A stretch of DNA of 64,000 nucleotides from Nibrella saemangeumensis (GCF_039541915.1 NZ_BAABHD010000083.1:248001-312000); one strand, 5' to 3'. Positions 18,588-26,374 are shown, counted from the stretch's first letter. Numbers and translations: made by a program. Notes: generated by a model not told the origin, from the letters alone.

Positions 18588-18600
18588 CCACCCGATTTTT
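18562..18600 (+). terminator. Terminator after fusA with a promoter in its loop
   Basis: The 10-bp stem AATCGGGTGG (18562-18571) pairs with CCACCCGATT (18588-18597) and runs into a T tract. The 16-nt loop contains the last bases of the spacer and the complete -7 element TAACTTTG of the rpsJ promoter. Confidence 0.8.
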
Positions 18601-18661
18601 GTGTCAACGGAGCAAATGGTTCTTTCGGGGACACACTCGTTTCGGAATCTCACTAATTATC

Positions 18662-18967
18662 ATGAACCAAAAAATTCGCATTAAGCTGAAGTCGTTTGAT
18701 CACAACCTGGTTGATAAGTCTTCAGAGAAAATTGTTAAGGCGGTAAAGGCTACTGGTGCTATTGTAAGCGGTCCTATTCCTCTGCCGACCGACAAAGAAA
18801 TTTACACGGTACTGCGTTCTCCTCACGTGAACAAGAAATCACGTGAGCAGTTCCAACTCTGCACCTACAAGCGTTTGGTAGATATCTACTCGACCAGCGC
18901 CAAAACGGTTGACGCCCTGATGAAGCTTGAGCTTCCCAGCGGTGTTGACGTAGAGATTAAAGTGTAA
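18662..18967 (+). CDS. rpsJ: 30S ribosomal protein S10
   Basis: Head protein of the 30S subunit. The 101 residues match the family length when translation starts at the ATG at 18662 (MNQKIRIKLKSFD). An in-frame TTG at 18599 would add 21 unrelated residues and falls in the promoter/terminator region, so it is rejected. A terminator and a new promoter stand between it and rplC, unlike the continuous S10 operon of E. coli. Confidence 0.97.
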   Translation: MNQKIRIKLKSFDHNLVDKSSEKIVKAVKATGAIVSGPIPLPTDKEIYTVLRSPHVNKKSREQFQLCTYKRLVDIYSTSAKTVDALMKLELPSGVDVEIKV

Positions 18968-19075
18968 GTAACGGCCGTCTCAACGGCTTCCGACATACTC
19001 GGATGAAGGTCCTTTCGGAAACCACATCTGACTTTTAGGTAAGCGAGCTCTTTCGGGAGTGTGTGCTGCCACAAG

Positions 19076-19109
19076 AGGTCAGGTGTATTACGCCTGGCCT
19101 TCTTTGTTT
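19076..19109 (+). terminator. Terminator between rpsJ and rplC
   Basis: AGGTCAGGTG (19076-19085) pairs with CGCCTGGCCT (19091-19100) through 10 pairs including two G-T pairs, with a 5-nt loop, followed by TCTTTGTTT. It closes the rpsJ transcript. Confidence 0.7.
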
Positions 19110-19144
19110 ACGCCGGATTAGTTGAGAATTAGACAGATACCAGC

Positions 19145-19175
19145 TTGGATGCTAGTTTTAATCTGTCTAACTTTG
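19145..19175 (+). promoter_or_regulatory. Promoter for the rplC-rplQ cluster, framed by an inverted repeat
   Basis: TTG (19145-19147) and TAACTTTG (19168-19175) are 20 bases apart. A 10-bp inverted repeat surrounds the core promoter: TTAGACAGAT at 19129-19138 and ATCTGTCTAA at 19161-19170, the second arm overlapping the -7 box by three bases. The early leader has a small hairpin, TCCGT-ACGGA (19179-19192). The leader to rplC is about 55 nt and may hold autoregulation, but no known motif was recognised. Confidence 0.68.
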
Positions 19176-19236
19176 CACTCCGTTTTTACGGACTTAACAT
19201 TTATTCATTTTACCTGCTTTTTAGTAACAAACAAGT

Positions 19237-19857
19237 ATGTCTGGTTTGATTGGAAAAAAGATAGGGATGACCAGCGTGTACAATGCGGACGGGCAGGCTC
19301 TGGCATGTACAGTTATCGAAACGGGTCCCTGTGTCGTAACACAAGTAAAGACTGAAGACAAAGACGGCTATGCCGCTGTTCAGTTGGGTTACGGCGAAAA
19401 GAAAGAGAAGCGCACGAATGGGCCTCTGCTGGGCCACTTCAAGAAGGCCGGTACGACCCCAAAGCGCAAACTGGTTGAGTTTAAAGAGTTCAACCAGGAG
19501 TTCAACTTAGGCGATACACTGGCGGTAGCCGATGTGTTCGGAGAAGGCGACTTCGTGGATGTTGTCGGCACTGCCAAAGGCCGCGGCTTCCAGGGGGTAG
19601 TTAAACGTCATGGTTTTGCTGGGGTTGGTGGCCAGACTCATGGTCAGCACAACCGCCAGCGTCACCCAGGTTCAATTGGTGCGTGTTCGTTCCCCTCGCG
19701 CGTATTCAAAGGCATTCGTATGGCCGGCCGGATGGGCGGTAATCGTGTAAAGGTGCAAAACCTCCGTGTGTTGAGAGTGTTGCCCGAACAAAATCTGCTG
19801 GTTATTAGTGGTTCGGTTCCGGGTGCCAAGAATTCATTCGTAATTATCGAGAAGTAA
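19237..19857 (+). CDS. rplC: 50S ribosomal protein L3
   Basis: Early-assembly protein whose long loop reaches the peptidyl transferase centre. The 206 residues include the loop GVGGQTHGQHNRQRHPGSIG with the conserved glutamine that is usually methylated. It is the first gene after the promoter at 19145. rplD follows after 4 bases. Confidence 0.98.
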   Translation: MSGLIGKKIGMTSVYNADGQALACTVIETGPCVVTQVKTEDKDGYAAVQLGYGEKKEKRTNGPLLGHFKKAGTTPKRKLVEFKEFNQEFNLGDTLAVADVFGEGDFVDVVGTAKGRGFQGVVKRHGFAGVGGQTHGQHNRQRHPGSIGACSFPSRVFKGIRMAGRMGGNRVKVQNLRVLRVLPEQNLLVISGSVPGAKNSFVIIEK

Positions 19858-19861
19858 GGTC

Positions 19862-20491
19862 ATGGAAGTAGTCGTATATAACAGTAAGGGGGAGGATACG
19901 GGCAAGAAGGTAACGCTGCCGGAAGAGATTTTCGGTATCGAACCCAACACGCACGCAATTTACCTGGACGTTAAGCAGTATCTGGCTAACCAGCGTCAAG
20001 GAACTCATAAGGCGAAAGAGCGTGCAGAAATCAACCACTCTACACGTAAGATCAAGAAGCAAAAAGGTACAGGTGGGGCCCGTGCGGGTAGCATTAAGTC
20101 ACCGGTATTCATTGGAGGTGGCCGGATTTTTGGTCCTCGTCCCCGTGATTACAGCTTCAAGCTGAACAAGAAAGTAAAATCACTGGCGCGCATCTCGGCG
20201 CTGGCAGTAAAGGCTCAAGCAAATAATGTATCGGTTCTGGAAGACTTTACGTTTGACGCTCCCAAGACCAAATCGTACATCGAAATGCTGAGCGCCCTAT
20301 CTGCCTCTGACCGGAAGACACTGCTGATTCTGCCTGATGTAGACAAGAACGTGGTTCTGTCGGGCCGGAATGTACCGAAAGCTAAAGTAACTACCGCTAA
20401 TCAGGTAACTACCTATGACCTGATGAATGCCGATCAACTGCTGATCAGCACGGAAGCGCTGAACAGACTGCAAACTCTACTGGAGAAATAA
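19862..20491 (+). CDS. rplD: 50S ribosomal protein L4
   Basis: Exit-tunnel protein and, in some bacteria, regulator of its own S10 operon. The 209-residue protein contains the tunnel loop with KKQKGTGGARAGSIKSP and GGGRIFGPRPRDY. It sits between rplC (4 bases upstream) and rplW (2 bases downstream), so translation is probably coupled. Confidence 0.98.
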   Translation: MEVVVYNSKGEDTGKKVTLPEEIFGIEPNTHAIYLDVKQYLANQRQGTHKAKERAEINHSTRKIKKQKGTGGARAGSIKSPVFIGGGRIFGPRPRDYSFKLNKKVKSLARISALAVKAQANNVSVLEDFTFDAPKTKSYIEMLSALSASDRKTLLILPDVDKNVVLSGRNVPKAKVTTANQVTTYDLMNADQLLISTEALNRLQTLLEK

Positions 20492-20493
20492 TC

Positions 20494-20781
20494 ATGAGCG
20501 TATTAAAGAGACCGATCCTAACAGAGAAAATGACTGACCTGAACAAAAAAGGTCAGTATGCCTTCGAGGTTGATCTGAAAGCGAACAAAGTAGAGATCCG
20601 CAAGGCAGTTGAAAAAATGTATGGTGTGCGTGTAGAAGGTGTTCGTACCCTGCGTCAGCTTGGTAAGAAAAAATCGAAAAACGTAAACGGCCGTATTGTA
20701 TCAGGGACCACCTCAACCACCAAAAAAGCTATCGTTACCGTTGCCGAAGGCGAAGTAATTGATATCTACGCTGAAGTATAA
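20494..20781 (+). CDS. rplW: 50S ribosomal protein L23
   Basis: Docking site for trigger factor and SRP at the tunnel exit. The 95 residues begin MSVLKRPILTEK, the family signature, and include the acidic/hydrophobic loop region near residues 15-25. It starts 2 bases after the rplD stop and precedes rplB by 30 bases. Confidence 0.97.
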   Translation: MSVLKRPILTEKMTDLNKKGQYAFEVDLKANKVEIRKAVEKMYGVRVEGVRTLRQLGKKKSKNVNGRIVSGTTSTTKKAIVTVAEGEVIDIYAEV

Positions 20782-20811
20782 GCGGGCTGGTTGACAATGT
20801 AATATAGAACC

Positions 20812-21636
20812 ATGGGAGTTAAGAAACTTAAACCAACAACGCCGAGTCAGCGCTTTCGGGTTGCCCCTGACTTCGCGGAGATAACAACCGACAAGCCAGA
20901 GAAGAGCCTGTTAGCCCCGATCAAAAAATCGGGTGGCCGTAACAGCCAGGGCCGTCGGACCATGCGATACATTGGTGGTGGTCACAAGCGTCACTACCGG
21001 ATTATCGACTTCAAACGCAATAAAACAGGTATTCCTGGAACAGTAGCAACAATCGAGTACGATCCTAACCGTTCGGCTCGTATCGCACTTATCGAGTATA
21101 CCGACGGCGAAAAACGCTACATCCTGGCTCCGCAGGGCTTGACTGTAGGTCAGCAAATTTTGGCTGGTGCCGGAGCTACGCCAGACGTAGGAAACTCTCT
21201 GCCGCTGGGCTCCATGCCGATTGGTACTATCGTACACAATATCGAAATGCAGCCGGGCAAAGGTGGCGTTCTGGCACGTAGCGCCGGTACGTACGCTCAG
21301 TTGGTAGCTCGTGAAGATAAATACGCCGTTTTGCGGATGCCGTCAGGCGAAATGCGGATGGTACTGTCTGTTTGCCAGGCTACTGTAGGTTCTGTATCTA
21401 ACGCAGATCACATGAACGTAACGATCGGTAAAGCTGGTCGTAATCGTTGGCTGGGTATTCGTCCCCGGGTACGGGGTGTGGCCATGAACCCGATCGATCA
21501 CCCGATGGGTGGTGGTGAAGGCCGGGCATCTGGTGGTCACCCGCGTTCACGAACCGGCCTGTATGCGAAGGGTAAGAAAACCCGTAGCCCGAAGAAGCAG
21601 TCGAACAAGCTGATTATTAGCAGAAGGAAAAAGTAA
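20812..21636 (+). CDS. rplB: 50S ribosomal protein L2
   Basis: Core 23S rRNA-binding protein needed for peptidyl transferase assembly. The 274 residues carry GRNSQGRRTMRYIGGGHKR and the C-terminal NPIDHPMGGGEGRASGGHP segment, including the conserved histidine. The product is full length and the gene is followed after 7 bases by rpsS. Confidence 0.98.
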   Translation: MGVKKLKPTTPSQRFRVAPDFAEITTDKPEKSLLAPIKKSGGRNSQGRRTMRYIGGGHKRHYRIIDFKRNKTGIPGTVATIEYDPNRSARIALIEYTDGEKRYILAPQGLTVGQQILAGAGATPDVGNSLPLGSMPIGTIVHNIEMQPGKGGVLARSAGTYAQLVAREDKYAVLRMPSGEMRMVLSVCQATVGSVSNADHMNVTIGKAGRNRWLGIRPRVRGVAMNPIDHPMGGGEGRASGGHPRSRTGLYAKGKKTRSPKKQSNKLIISRRKK

Positions 21637-21643
21637 TAGATAA

Positions 21644-21922
21644 ATGGCACGTTCACTAAAGAAAGGCCCTTATATAGACTTTCGTCTGGACAATAAGGTT
21701 CAGACCATGAATGACTCGGGCAAGAAGTCAGTTATCAAGACCTGGTCTCGCCGTTCGATGATTTCACCGGATTTCGTGGGTCACACGTTTGCTGTACACA
21801 ACGGCAATAAGTTTATTCCGGTGTATGTAACGGAAAACATGGTGGGACATAAGCTCGGCGAGTTTGCTCCTACCCGTAACTTCCGGGGTCACGTTGCGAA
21901 AAAAGACAAGGGCAAGAGATAA
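21644..21922 (+). CDS. rpsS: 30S ribosomal protein S19
   Basis: Head protein that contacts S13 and the A-site tRNA region. The 92 residues include the MARSLKKGPY start and the central segment TWSRRSMISPDFVGHTFAVHN. The length is normal. An 82-base gap filled by heptamer repeats separates it from rplV. Confidence 0.97.
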   Translation: MARSLKKGPYIDFRLDNKVQTMNDSGKKSVIKTWSRRSMISPDFVGHTFAVHNGNKFIPVYVTENMVGHKLGEFAPTRNFRGHVAKKDKGKR

Positions 21923-21926
21923 AGTT

Positions 21927-22000
21927 AGTTGGCAGTAGGCAGTAAATAGTTGGCACAAAACCTTCTTTTTACTGCGAACTGCAGACTGCAAACTGAAGAC
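21927..22000. repeat. Heptamer inverted-array repeat, copy A (rpsS-rplV)
   Basis: Plus-strand units of about 7 bases (AGTTGGC, AGTAGGC, AGTAAAT, AGTTGGC) occupy 21927-21954. After an AAAACC-TTCTTTTT spacer they face inverted units ACTGCGA, ACTGCAG, ACTGCAA and ACTGAAG at 21971-21998. The right array ends 4-6 bases before the rplV ATG. Confidence 0.75.
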
Positions 22001-22004
22001 TAAA

Positions 22005-22394
22005 ATGGAAGCAATAGCAAAGCTGAGAAATGTACCCACCTCTCCCCGTAAGATGCGGCTGATCGCCGATCTGATCCGCGGCCAGAGAGTAAGCCAGGCT
22101 TTGGGTGTCCTGCGGTATCAGCCCCAGTCCGGAGCTGCCACGCTGCAGAAAGTGCTGCTTTCGGCAGTAGCTAACTGGCAGCAGAAAAATGAGGATGTTC
22201 GCATTGAGGAAGCTGACTTGTTCATCAAGACCATCTTTGTAGACGGAGGTCCGATGCTGAAGCGTCTGCGGCCTGCTCCGCAGGGACGTGGTCACCGGAT
22301 CCGGAAGCGGTCAAATCACATCACTATTGTGATTGACAGCGCCAACGCTCAGCCCGCAATCGAACTGAATACGGAAACATCAGAAAACGAATAA
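22005..22394 (+). CDS. rplV: 50S ribosomal protein L22
   Basis: Tunnel-constriction protein. The 129 residues begin with MEAIAKLRNVPTSPRKMRL and keep the beta-hairpin segment GPMLKRLRPAPQGRG that lines the exit tunnel. The length is normal for Bacteroidota, with a short extra acidic C terminus (NTETSENE). The start codon immediately follows repeat copy A, so the 5' context of this essential gene is made of repeat units. Confidence 0.97.
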   Translation: MEAIAKLRNVPTSPRKMRLIADLIRGQRVSQALGVLRYQPQSGAATLQKVLLSAVANWQQKNEDVRIEEADLFIKTIFVDGGPMLKRLRPAPQGRGHRIRKRSNHITIVIDSANAQPAIELNTETSENE

Positions 22395-22400
22395 TACGGA

Positions 22401-23252
22401 ATGGGACAGAAAGTTAACCCGGTAGGCCTTCGGCTTGGCATCGTCAAAGGATGGGAGTCAAGCTGGTATGGCGGCAAGGAGTTTTCCGATAAACTGATTG
22501 AAGACGAAAAAATCAGAAAATATATCCAGGCGCGTATCCCGAAAGGGGCTATCGCCCGGGTGGTGATTGAGCGTACACTGAAGCGGATTACCTTAACGAT
22601 TCACACGGCTCGTCCGGGTATCGTTATCGGTAAAGGCGGTGGTGAGGTTGATAAGATCAAAGAAGAGCTCAAGAAGATTACTGGTAAGGACGTTCAGATC
22701 AACATCTTTGAAATTAAGCGTCCTGAAATTGATGCCAAACTGATTGGGGAAGCCATTGCTCAGCAGCTCGAAGCGCGGATCTCGTACCGCCGGGCGATGA
22801 AGCAGGCCATCAACTCCGCTATGCGGGTTGGCGCTCAGGGTATCAAGGTAAAAGTATCGGGTCGTTTAGGTGGTGCCGAGATGGCACGTACCGAGCAGTA
22901 CAAAGAAGGTCGTGTACCCCTGCACACTCTGCGGGCTGATATTGACTACGCTATCTCGGAAGCACAAACCATATACGGTAAGATCGGTATTAAGGTTTGG
23001 GTGTTCAAAGGGGAAGTGTACGGTAAGCGTGACTTGACTCCTGCCGCTCTGGCTACTGCAGCCGCAGCCGGCGAGCGTAGCAGCGACCGTGGTGGTGACC
23101 GTGGCGATCGCCGTGGACGCGGTGACCGCGAAGGTGGCGACCGTGGCCGGAACCGCAACGAGCGCGGTGGCGGTGGTGACCGTGGTGGTGATCGCCGTGG
23201 CGGTGGAAACAACCGTGGTGGTGGTAACCGTGGCGGAGGTAATAGAAGATAA
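22401..23252 (+). CDS. rpsC: 30S ribosomal protein S3 with Arg/Gly-rich tail
   Basis: mRNA-entry-channel protein with ribosome helicase activity. Residues 1 to about 215 are the normal S3: MGQKVNPVGLRLG, the KH domain with GIVIGKGGGEVDKIK, and SGRLGGAEMARTEQY. The product is 283 residues against about 210-235 in many bacteria. The extra 60-plus residues form a low-complexity tail of RGG, DRGD, GRGD and GGGNR units ending in RR. The tail resembles RGG boxes that bind RNA. That role is inferred. rplP follows after 40 bases. Confidence 0.96.
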   Translation: MGQKVNPVGLRLGIVKGWESSWYGGKEFSDKLIEDEKIRKYIQARIPKGAIARVVIERTLKRITLTIHTARPGIVIGKGGGEVDKIKEELKKITGKDVQINIFEIKRPEIDAKLIGEAIAQQLEARISYRRAMKQAINSAMRVGAQGIKVKVSGRLGGAEMARTEQYKEGRVPLHTLRADIDYAISEAQTIYGKIGIKVWVFKGEVYGKRDLTPAALATAAAAGERSSDRGGDRGDRRGRGDREGGDRGRNRNERGGGGDRGGDRRGGGNNRGGGNRGGGNRR

Positions 23253-23292
23253 CAGAAAGGCTTAATAGCCGTATCATAAGCATTGAGTAGCG

Positions 23293-23721
23293 ATGTTACA
23301 GCCAAGAAGAACCAAGTTCCGTAAGCAGCAGAAAGGCCGGATTAAAGGAATTGCCTCGCGTGGTCACCAGATAGCCTTTGGTACGTTCGCGATCAAATCC
23401 CTGGAGCCGGGCCGGATTACGGCACGTCAGATCGAAGCAGCCCGTATTTCTGTAACACGGGCTATGAAACGGGAAGGTCAGGTTTGGATTCGTATCTTCC
23501 CTGACAAGCCGATTACCAAGAAGCCGGCCGAAGTTCGGATGGGTAAAGGTAAAGGTGCTCCCGAATACTGGGTAGCGGTTGTGAAACCGGGGACCATTAT
23601 GTTTGAAGCAACCGGAGTTGACTTGGCCACGGCGAGTGAAGCCCTGCGTTTGGCGGCTCAGAAACTGCCGGTTCGCACCAAGTTTGTCGTACGCCGGGAT
23701 TATCAAGAAGTTGAAGATTAA
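23293..23721 (+). CDS. rplP: 50S ribosomal protein L16
   Basis: Protein of the A-site tRNA corridor. The 142 residues start MLQPRRTKFRKQQKGR and include the MGKGKGAPEYWVAVVKPG signature loop. The neighbours rpsC and rpmC are the canonical ones. Confidence 0.97.
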   Translation: MLQPRRTKFRKQQKGRIKGIASRGHQIAFGTFAIKSLEPGRITARQIEAARISVTRAMKREGQVWIRIFPDKPITKKPAEVRMGKGKGAPEYWVAVVKPGTIMFEATGVDLATASEALRLAAQKLPVRTKFVVRRDYQEVED

Positions 23722-23750
23722 CCTAGCGTACTTTTTTCAAAACGGTTGTC

Positions 23751-23954
23751 ATGAAAAAGAACGAAATTAAAGCATTATCTGTAGAGCAATTGCAGGAGCA
23801 GATCAATGCAGAGAAAGAACGACTGCTGAAACTGAAGTTTGCCCACGCTATCTCGCCCGTCGAAAATCCGATGCGTATCCGCGAGAGCCGCAAACTTATC
23901 GCTCGTCTGTACACGGAGTTAACTCTGAAGACGCGCCAGACACAAAACAGCTAA
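23751..23954 (+). CDS. rpmC: 50S ribosomal protein L29
   Basis: Small helical protein at the tunnel exit. The 67 residues form two helices with the family segment LLKLKFAHAISPVENPMRIRESRKLIARL. Normal size and position, 29 bases after rplP and 27 before rpsQ. Confidence 0.95.
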   Translation: MKKNEIKALSVEQLQEQINAEKERLLKLKFAHAISPVENPMRIRESRKLIARLYTELTLKTRQTQNS

Positions 23955-23981
23955 GGACTTCACTCATTCCTATACTGAATT

Positions 23982-24242
23982 ATGGAACAAGAGAGAAACG
24001 TAAGAAAAGAGCGGATCGGGCGCGTGGTCAGCAACAAGATGGAGAAGTCCATCACGGTATCCGTTGACCGGAAAGTAAAGCATCCGATGTACGGAAAGTT
24101 CATGCACAAGACGAAGAAGTTTATGGCGCATGACGAGAATAACGATTGTAACATTGGCGACACAGTCCGCATTATGGAGACTCGTCCGCTGAGCAAGAAC
24201 AAGCGTTGGAGATTAGTCGAAATCATTGAAAAGGCGAAATAA
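23982..24242 (+). CDS. rpsQ: 30S ribosomal protein S17
   Basis: Early 16S rRNA-binding protein with an OB fold. The 86 residues contain GRVVSNKMEKSITV and the C-terminal IMETRPLSKNKRWRLVEI signature. rplN begins 3 bases after the stop. Confidence 0.96.
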   Translation: MEQERNVRKERIGRVVSNKMEKSITVSVDRKVKHPMYGKFMHKTKKFMAHDENNDCNIGDTVRIMETRPLSKNKRWRLVEIIEKAK

Positions 24243-24245
24243 GCC

Positions 24246-24614
24246 ATGGTACAGCAAGAATCAAGACTAAGTGTAGCCGATAACAGTGGCGCTAAAGAGG
24301 TGCTCGTTATCCGCGTCTTGGGCGGCACGGGCAAGCGTTATGCATCGGTAGGTGATAAAATCGTGGTTACGGTAAAATCGGCTCTGTCGTCCAGCAATAT
24401 GAAGAAGGGTACGGTCTCTAAAGCCGTAGTCGTTCGGACGAAGAAAGAAGTTCGCCGGAAAGACGGTTCGTACATCCGCTTTGAGGATAACGCGGCTGTT
24501 CTGCTGAACAACAACGACGAACCACGCGGAACCCGGATCTTCGGACCGGTGGCCCGCGAATTGCGCGAGAAGCAGTTTATGAAAATTGTATCGTTAGCTC
24601 CGGAGGTGCTTTAA
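24246..24614 (+). CDS. rplN: 50S ribosomal protein L14
   Basis: Interface protein that forms bridges with 16S rRNA. The 122 residues begin MVQQESRLSVADNSGAKEV and end with the EIRE-like REKQFMKIVSLAPEVL. Length matches the family exactly. Only 1 base separates it from rplX. Confidence 0.98.
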   Translation: MVQQESRLSVADNSGAKEVLVIRVLGGTGKRYASVGDKIVVTVKSALSSSNMKKGTVSKAVVVRTKKEVRRKDGSYIRFEDNAAVLLNNNDEPRGTRIFGPVARELREKQFMKIVSLAPEVL

Positions 24615-24615
24615 T

Positions 24616-24951
24616 ATGGAAAAGAAGACACAGAGTCACAAGTTTCATATCAAGACCGGCGATACGGTAAAAGTAATCTCCGGCAACTCAAAAGGCCAGA
24701 CCGGTGTTGTACAAAAGGTGCTGGTTGAGAAAGATCGGGCGGTTGTAGAAGGCGTCAATATGATTACCAAGCATTTGAAGCCAACTGCCGCTAATCCGCA
24801 GGGAAGCCTGGAAAAGGTAGAAGGTTCTATTCACATCAGTAACCTGATGGTGGTGGATCCCGCAACTGGTGAGGCAACCCGTACGGGCCGTCGCCTGAAT
24901 GATAAAGGGAAATTGCAGCGGTTCTCCAAGAAGTCCGGCAACTTCATCTAA
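24616..24951 (+). CDS. rplX: 50S ribosomal protein L24
   Basis: Assembly initiator at the tunnel exit, with a KOW motif (GDTVKVISGNSKGQTGVVQKV) near residues 16-36. The 111 residues are typical of the phylum. rplE follows after 41 bases. Confidence 0.97.
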   Translation: MEKKTQSHKFHIKTGDTVKVISGNSKGQTGVVQKVLVEKDRAVVEGVNMITKHLKPTAANPQGSLEKVEGSIHISNLMVVDPATGEATRTGRRLNDKGKLQRFSKKSGNFI

Positions 24952-24992
24952 TCAGAGTTTGGTTAGCTGACATCTTTAAATGACATCAGAAC

Positions 24993-25550
24993 GTGGCAAC
25001 GCCAAGATTAAAAGAAAAATACGTAAAAGAGGTAGTCTCCGAGTTGAGCGACAAGTTTCAGTATAAATCTGTGATGCAGGTACCGAGACTGAGCAAGATC
25101 GTCATCAACAAAGGTATCGGAGCTGCCGTAGCTGATAAGAAGTTAGTAGACGTAGGAGTTGATGAGCTGACGCTGATCACCGGCCAGAAGGCTGTTCCTA
25201 CCATCTCTAAGAAAGCGGTATCTAACTTCAAACTGCGTGAAGGAATGCCTATTGGAGCGAAAGTAACGCTGCGGGGCGACCGGATGTATGAATTTCTGGA
25301 CCGGTTAACGGCTGTAGCTCTGCCGCGCGTGCGCGACTTCCGGGGCATCAGCGACAAAGGGTTCGATGGACGTGGTAACTATACCTTCGGTGTGAAAGAG
25401 CAGATTATCTTCCCCGAAATCAGTATTGATAAGGTAAACCGTATTTCGGGAATGGATATCACGTTTGTTACGACTGCCCGTACCGACGCCGAAAGTCTGG
25501 CATTGTTGAAAGCTCTGGGTCTTCCCTTCGCCGACAGCAGCAAAAAATAA
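24993..25550 (+). CDS. rplE: 50S ribosomal protein L5, GTG start
   Basis: 5S rRNA-binding protein of the central protuberance. The 185 residues carry VPRLSKIVINKGIGAA and the second conserved block with DRLTAVALPRVRDFRG. Translation starts at GTG (24993), since no in-frame ATG exists upstream in the gap and the next ATG would remove the conserved N-terminal helix. It is the one ribosomal protein gene of the window with a non-ATG start. Confidence 0.96.
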   Translation: MATPRLKEKYVKEVVSELSDKFQYKSVMQVPRLSKIVINKGIGAAVADKKLVDVGVDELTLITGQKAVPTISKKAVSNFKLREGMPIGAKVTLRGDRMYEFLDRLTAVALPRVRDFRGISDKGFDGRGNYTFGVKEQIIFPEISIDKVNRISGMDITFVTTARTDAESLALLKALGLPFADSSKK

Positions 25551-25580
25551 TCAAAAGAAACTGTAAAGGCATATCTTTTT

Positions 25581-25850
25581 ATGGCTAAAGAATCAGTAAA
25601 AGCAAGAGAGCGCAAACGGGAACGACTGGTTGCCAAATACGCTCAAAAGCGTGCTGCGCTGAAAGCTGCCGGTGATTATCTTGCGTTGGACAAACTGCCG
25701 CGCAACGCTTCTCCAGTGCGGTTACACAACCGTTGCAAGCTGACAGGCCGTCCACGGGGCTACATGCGCAAATTCGGTATTTCACGGGTAACATTCCGCG
25801 AGATGGCCGGTGCTGGTAAAATCCCTGGCGTAACAAAAGCAAGCTGGTAA
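25581..25850 (+). CDS. rpsN: 30S ribosomal protein S14 (zinc-free long form)
   Basis: Head protein of the 30S subunit. The 89 residues are the long class without the CxxC zinc ribbon: only one Cys is present, in the NRCKLTGRPRGYMRKFGISR segment. The family signature is complete. A 110-base gap with a possible internal promoter precedes rpsH. Confidence 0.97.
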   Translation: MAKESVKARERKRERLVAKYAQKRAALKAAGDYLALDKLPRNASPVRLHNRCKLTGRPRGYMRKFGISRVTFREMAGAGKIPGVTKASW

Positions 25851-25906
25851 GCACACGCTTCCTGAAGTGTAGGCACCAATCATTTTCTTTTGTAATTCAG
25901 TTTCCG

Positions 25907-25914
25907 TAATTTTG
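25907..25914 (+). promoter_or_regulatory. Possible internal promoter (-7 element) before rpsH
   Basis: TAATTTTG matches the -7 consensus perfectly and lies in the widest gap of the spc region, 46 bases before rpsH. No TTG occurs at the right distance upstream (the nearest TTTG is only 14 bases away), so the promoter is uncertain. Confidence 0.4.
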
Positions 25915-25960
25915 CAAACTCTTTTAAGAAACAGGGGTTTGCAGGTAAATTCTTGCTGAA

Positions 25961-26359
25961 ATGAATACAGATCCCATAGCAGACTATCTGACCCGTCTCA
26001 GAAACGCCATCCGGGCTAAGCACCGGGTTGTGGAAATCCCTGCTTCCAATATAAAGAAGGAGATCACCAAAGTTCTGTACGAGAAAGGTTATATACAGAA
26101 CTACAAATTTGACGAAACCGGACCCCAAGGCCTTATTAAGATCGCCTTGAAGTACAATCCGGTTACGAAACAGCCCGCGATTGTAGATTTACAGCGGGTA
26201 AGCCGTCCTGGCTTGCGTCAGTACCGCGGAGCCGATCATCTGCCCCGCATCCTGAACGGCCTTGGCGTGGCTATCGTCTCTACCTCTAAGGGGGTAATGA
26301 CCGACAAAGAAGCCCGTACCATGAATGTAGGTGGCGAGGTATTGTGTTACGTTTATTAA
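25961..26359 (+). CDS. rpsH: 30S ribosomal protein S8
   Basis: 16S rRNA-binding protein, and the translational repressor of the spc operon in E. coli. The 132 residues start MNTDPIADYLTRLRNA and end with the signature STSKGVMTDKEARTMNVGGEVLCYVY. It may lead a subtranscript from the -7 element upstream. Confidence 0.97.
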   Translation: MNTDPIADYLTRLRNAIRAKHRVVEIPASNIKKEITKVLYEKGYIQNYKFDETGPQGLIKIALKYNPVTKQPAIVDLQRVSRPGLRQYRGADHLPRILNGLGVAIVSTSKGVMTDKEARTMNVGGEVLCYVY

Positions 26360-26374
26360 TGTGGAGTTAGCATT

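Noticed and set aside
18599..18661. Longer S10 start at TTG 18599
   Set aside because: This region is the terminator tail and leader after the predicted transcription start, and S10 has a conserved start at MNQKIRIKLKSF.
23053..23305. Antisense frames rich in His/Pro/Arg opposite the S3 tail
   Set aside because: They mirror the repetitive RGG-coding sequence of rpsC. No start context or independent support.
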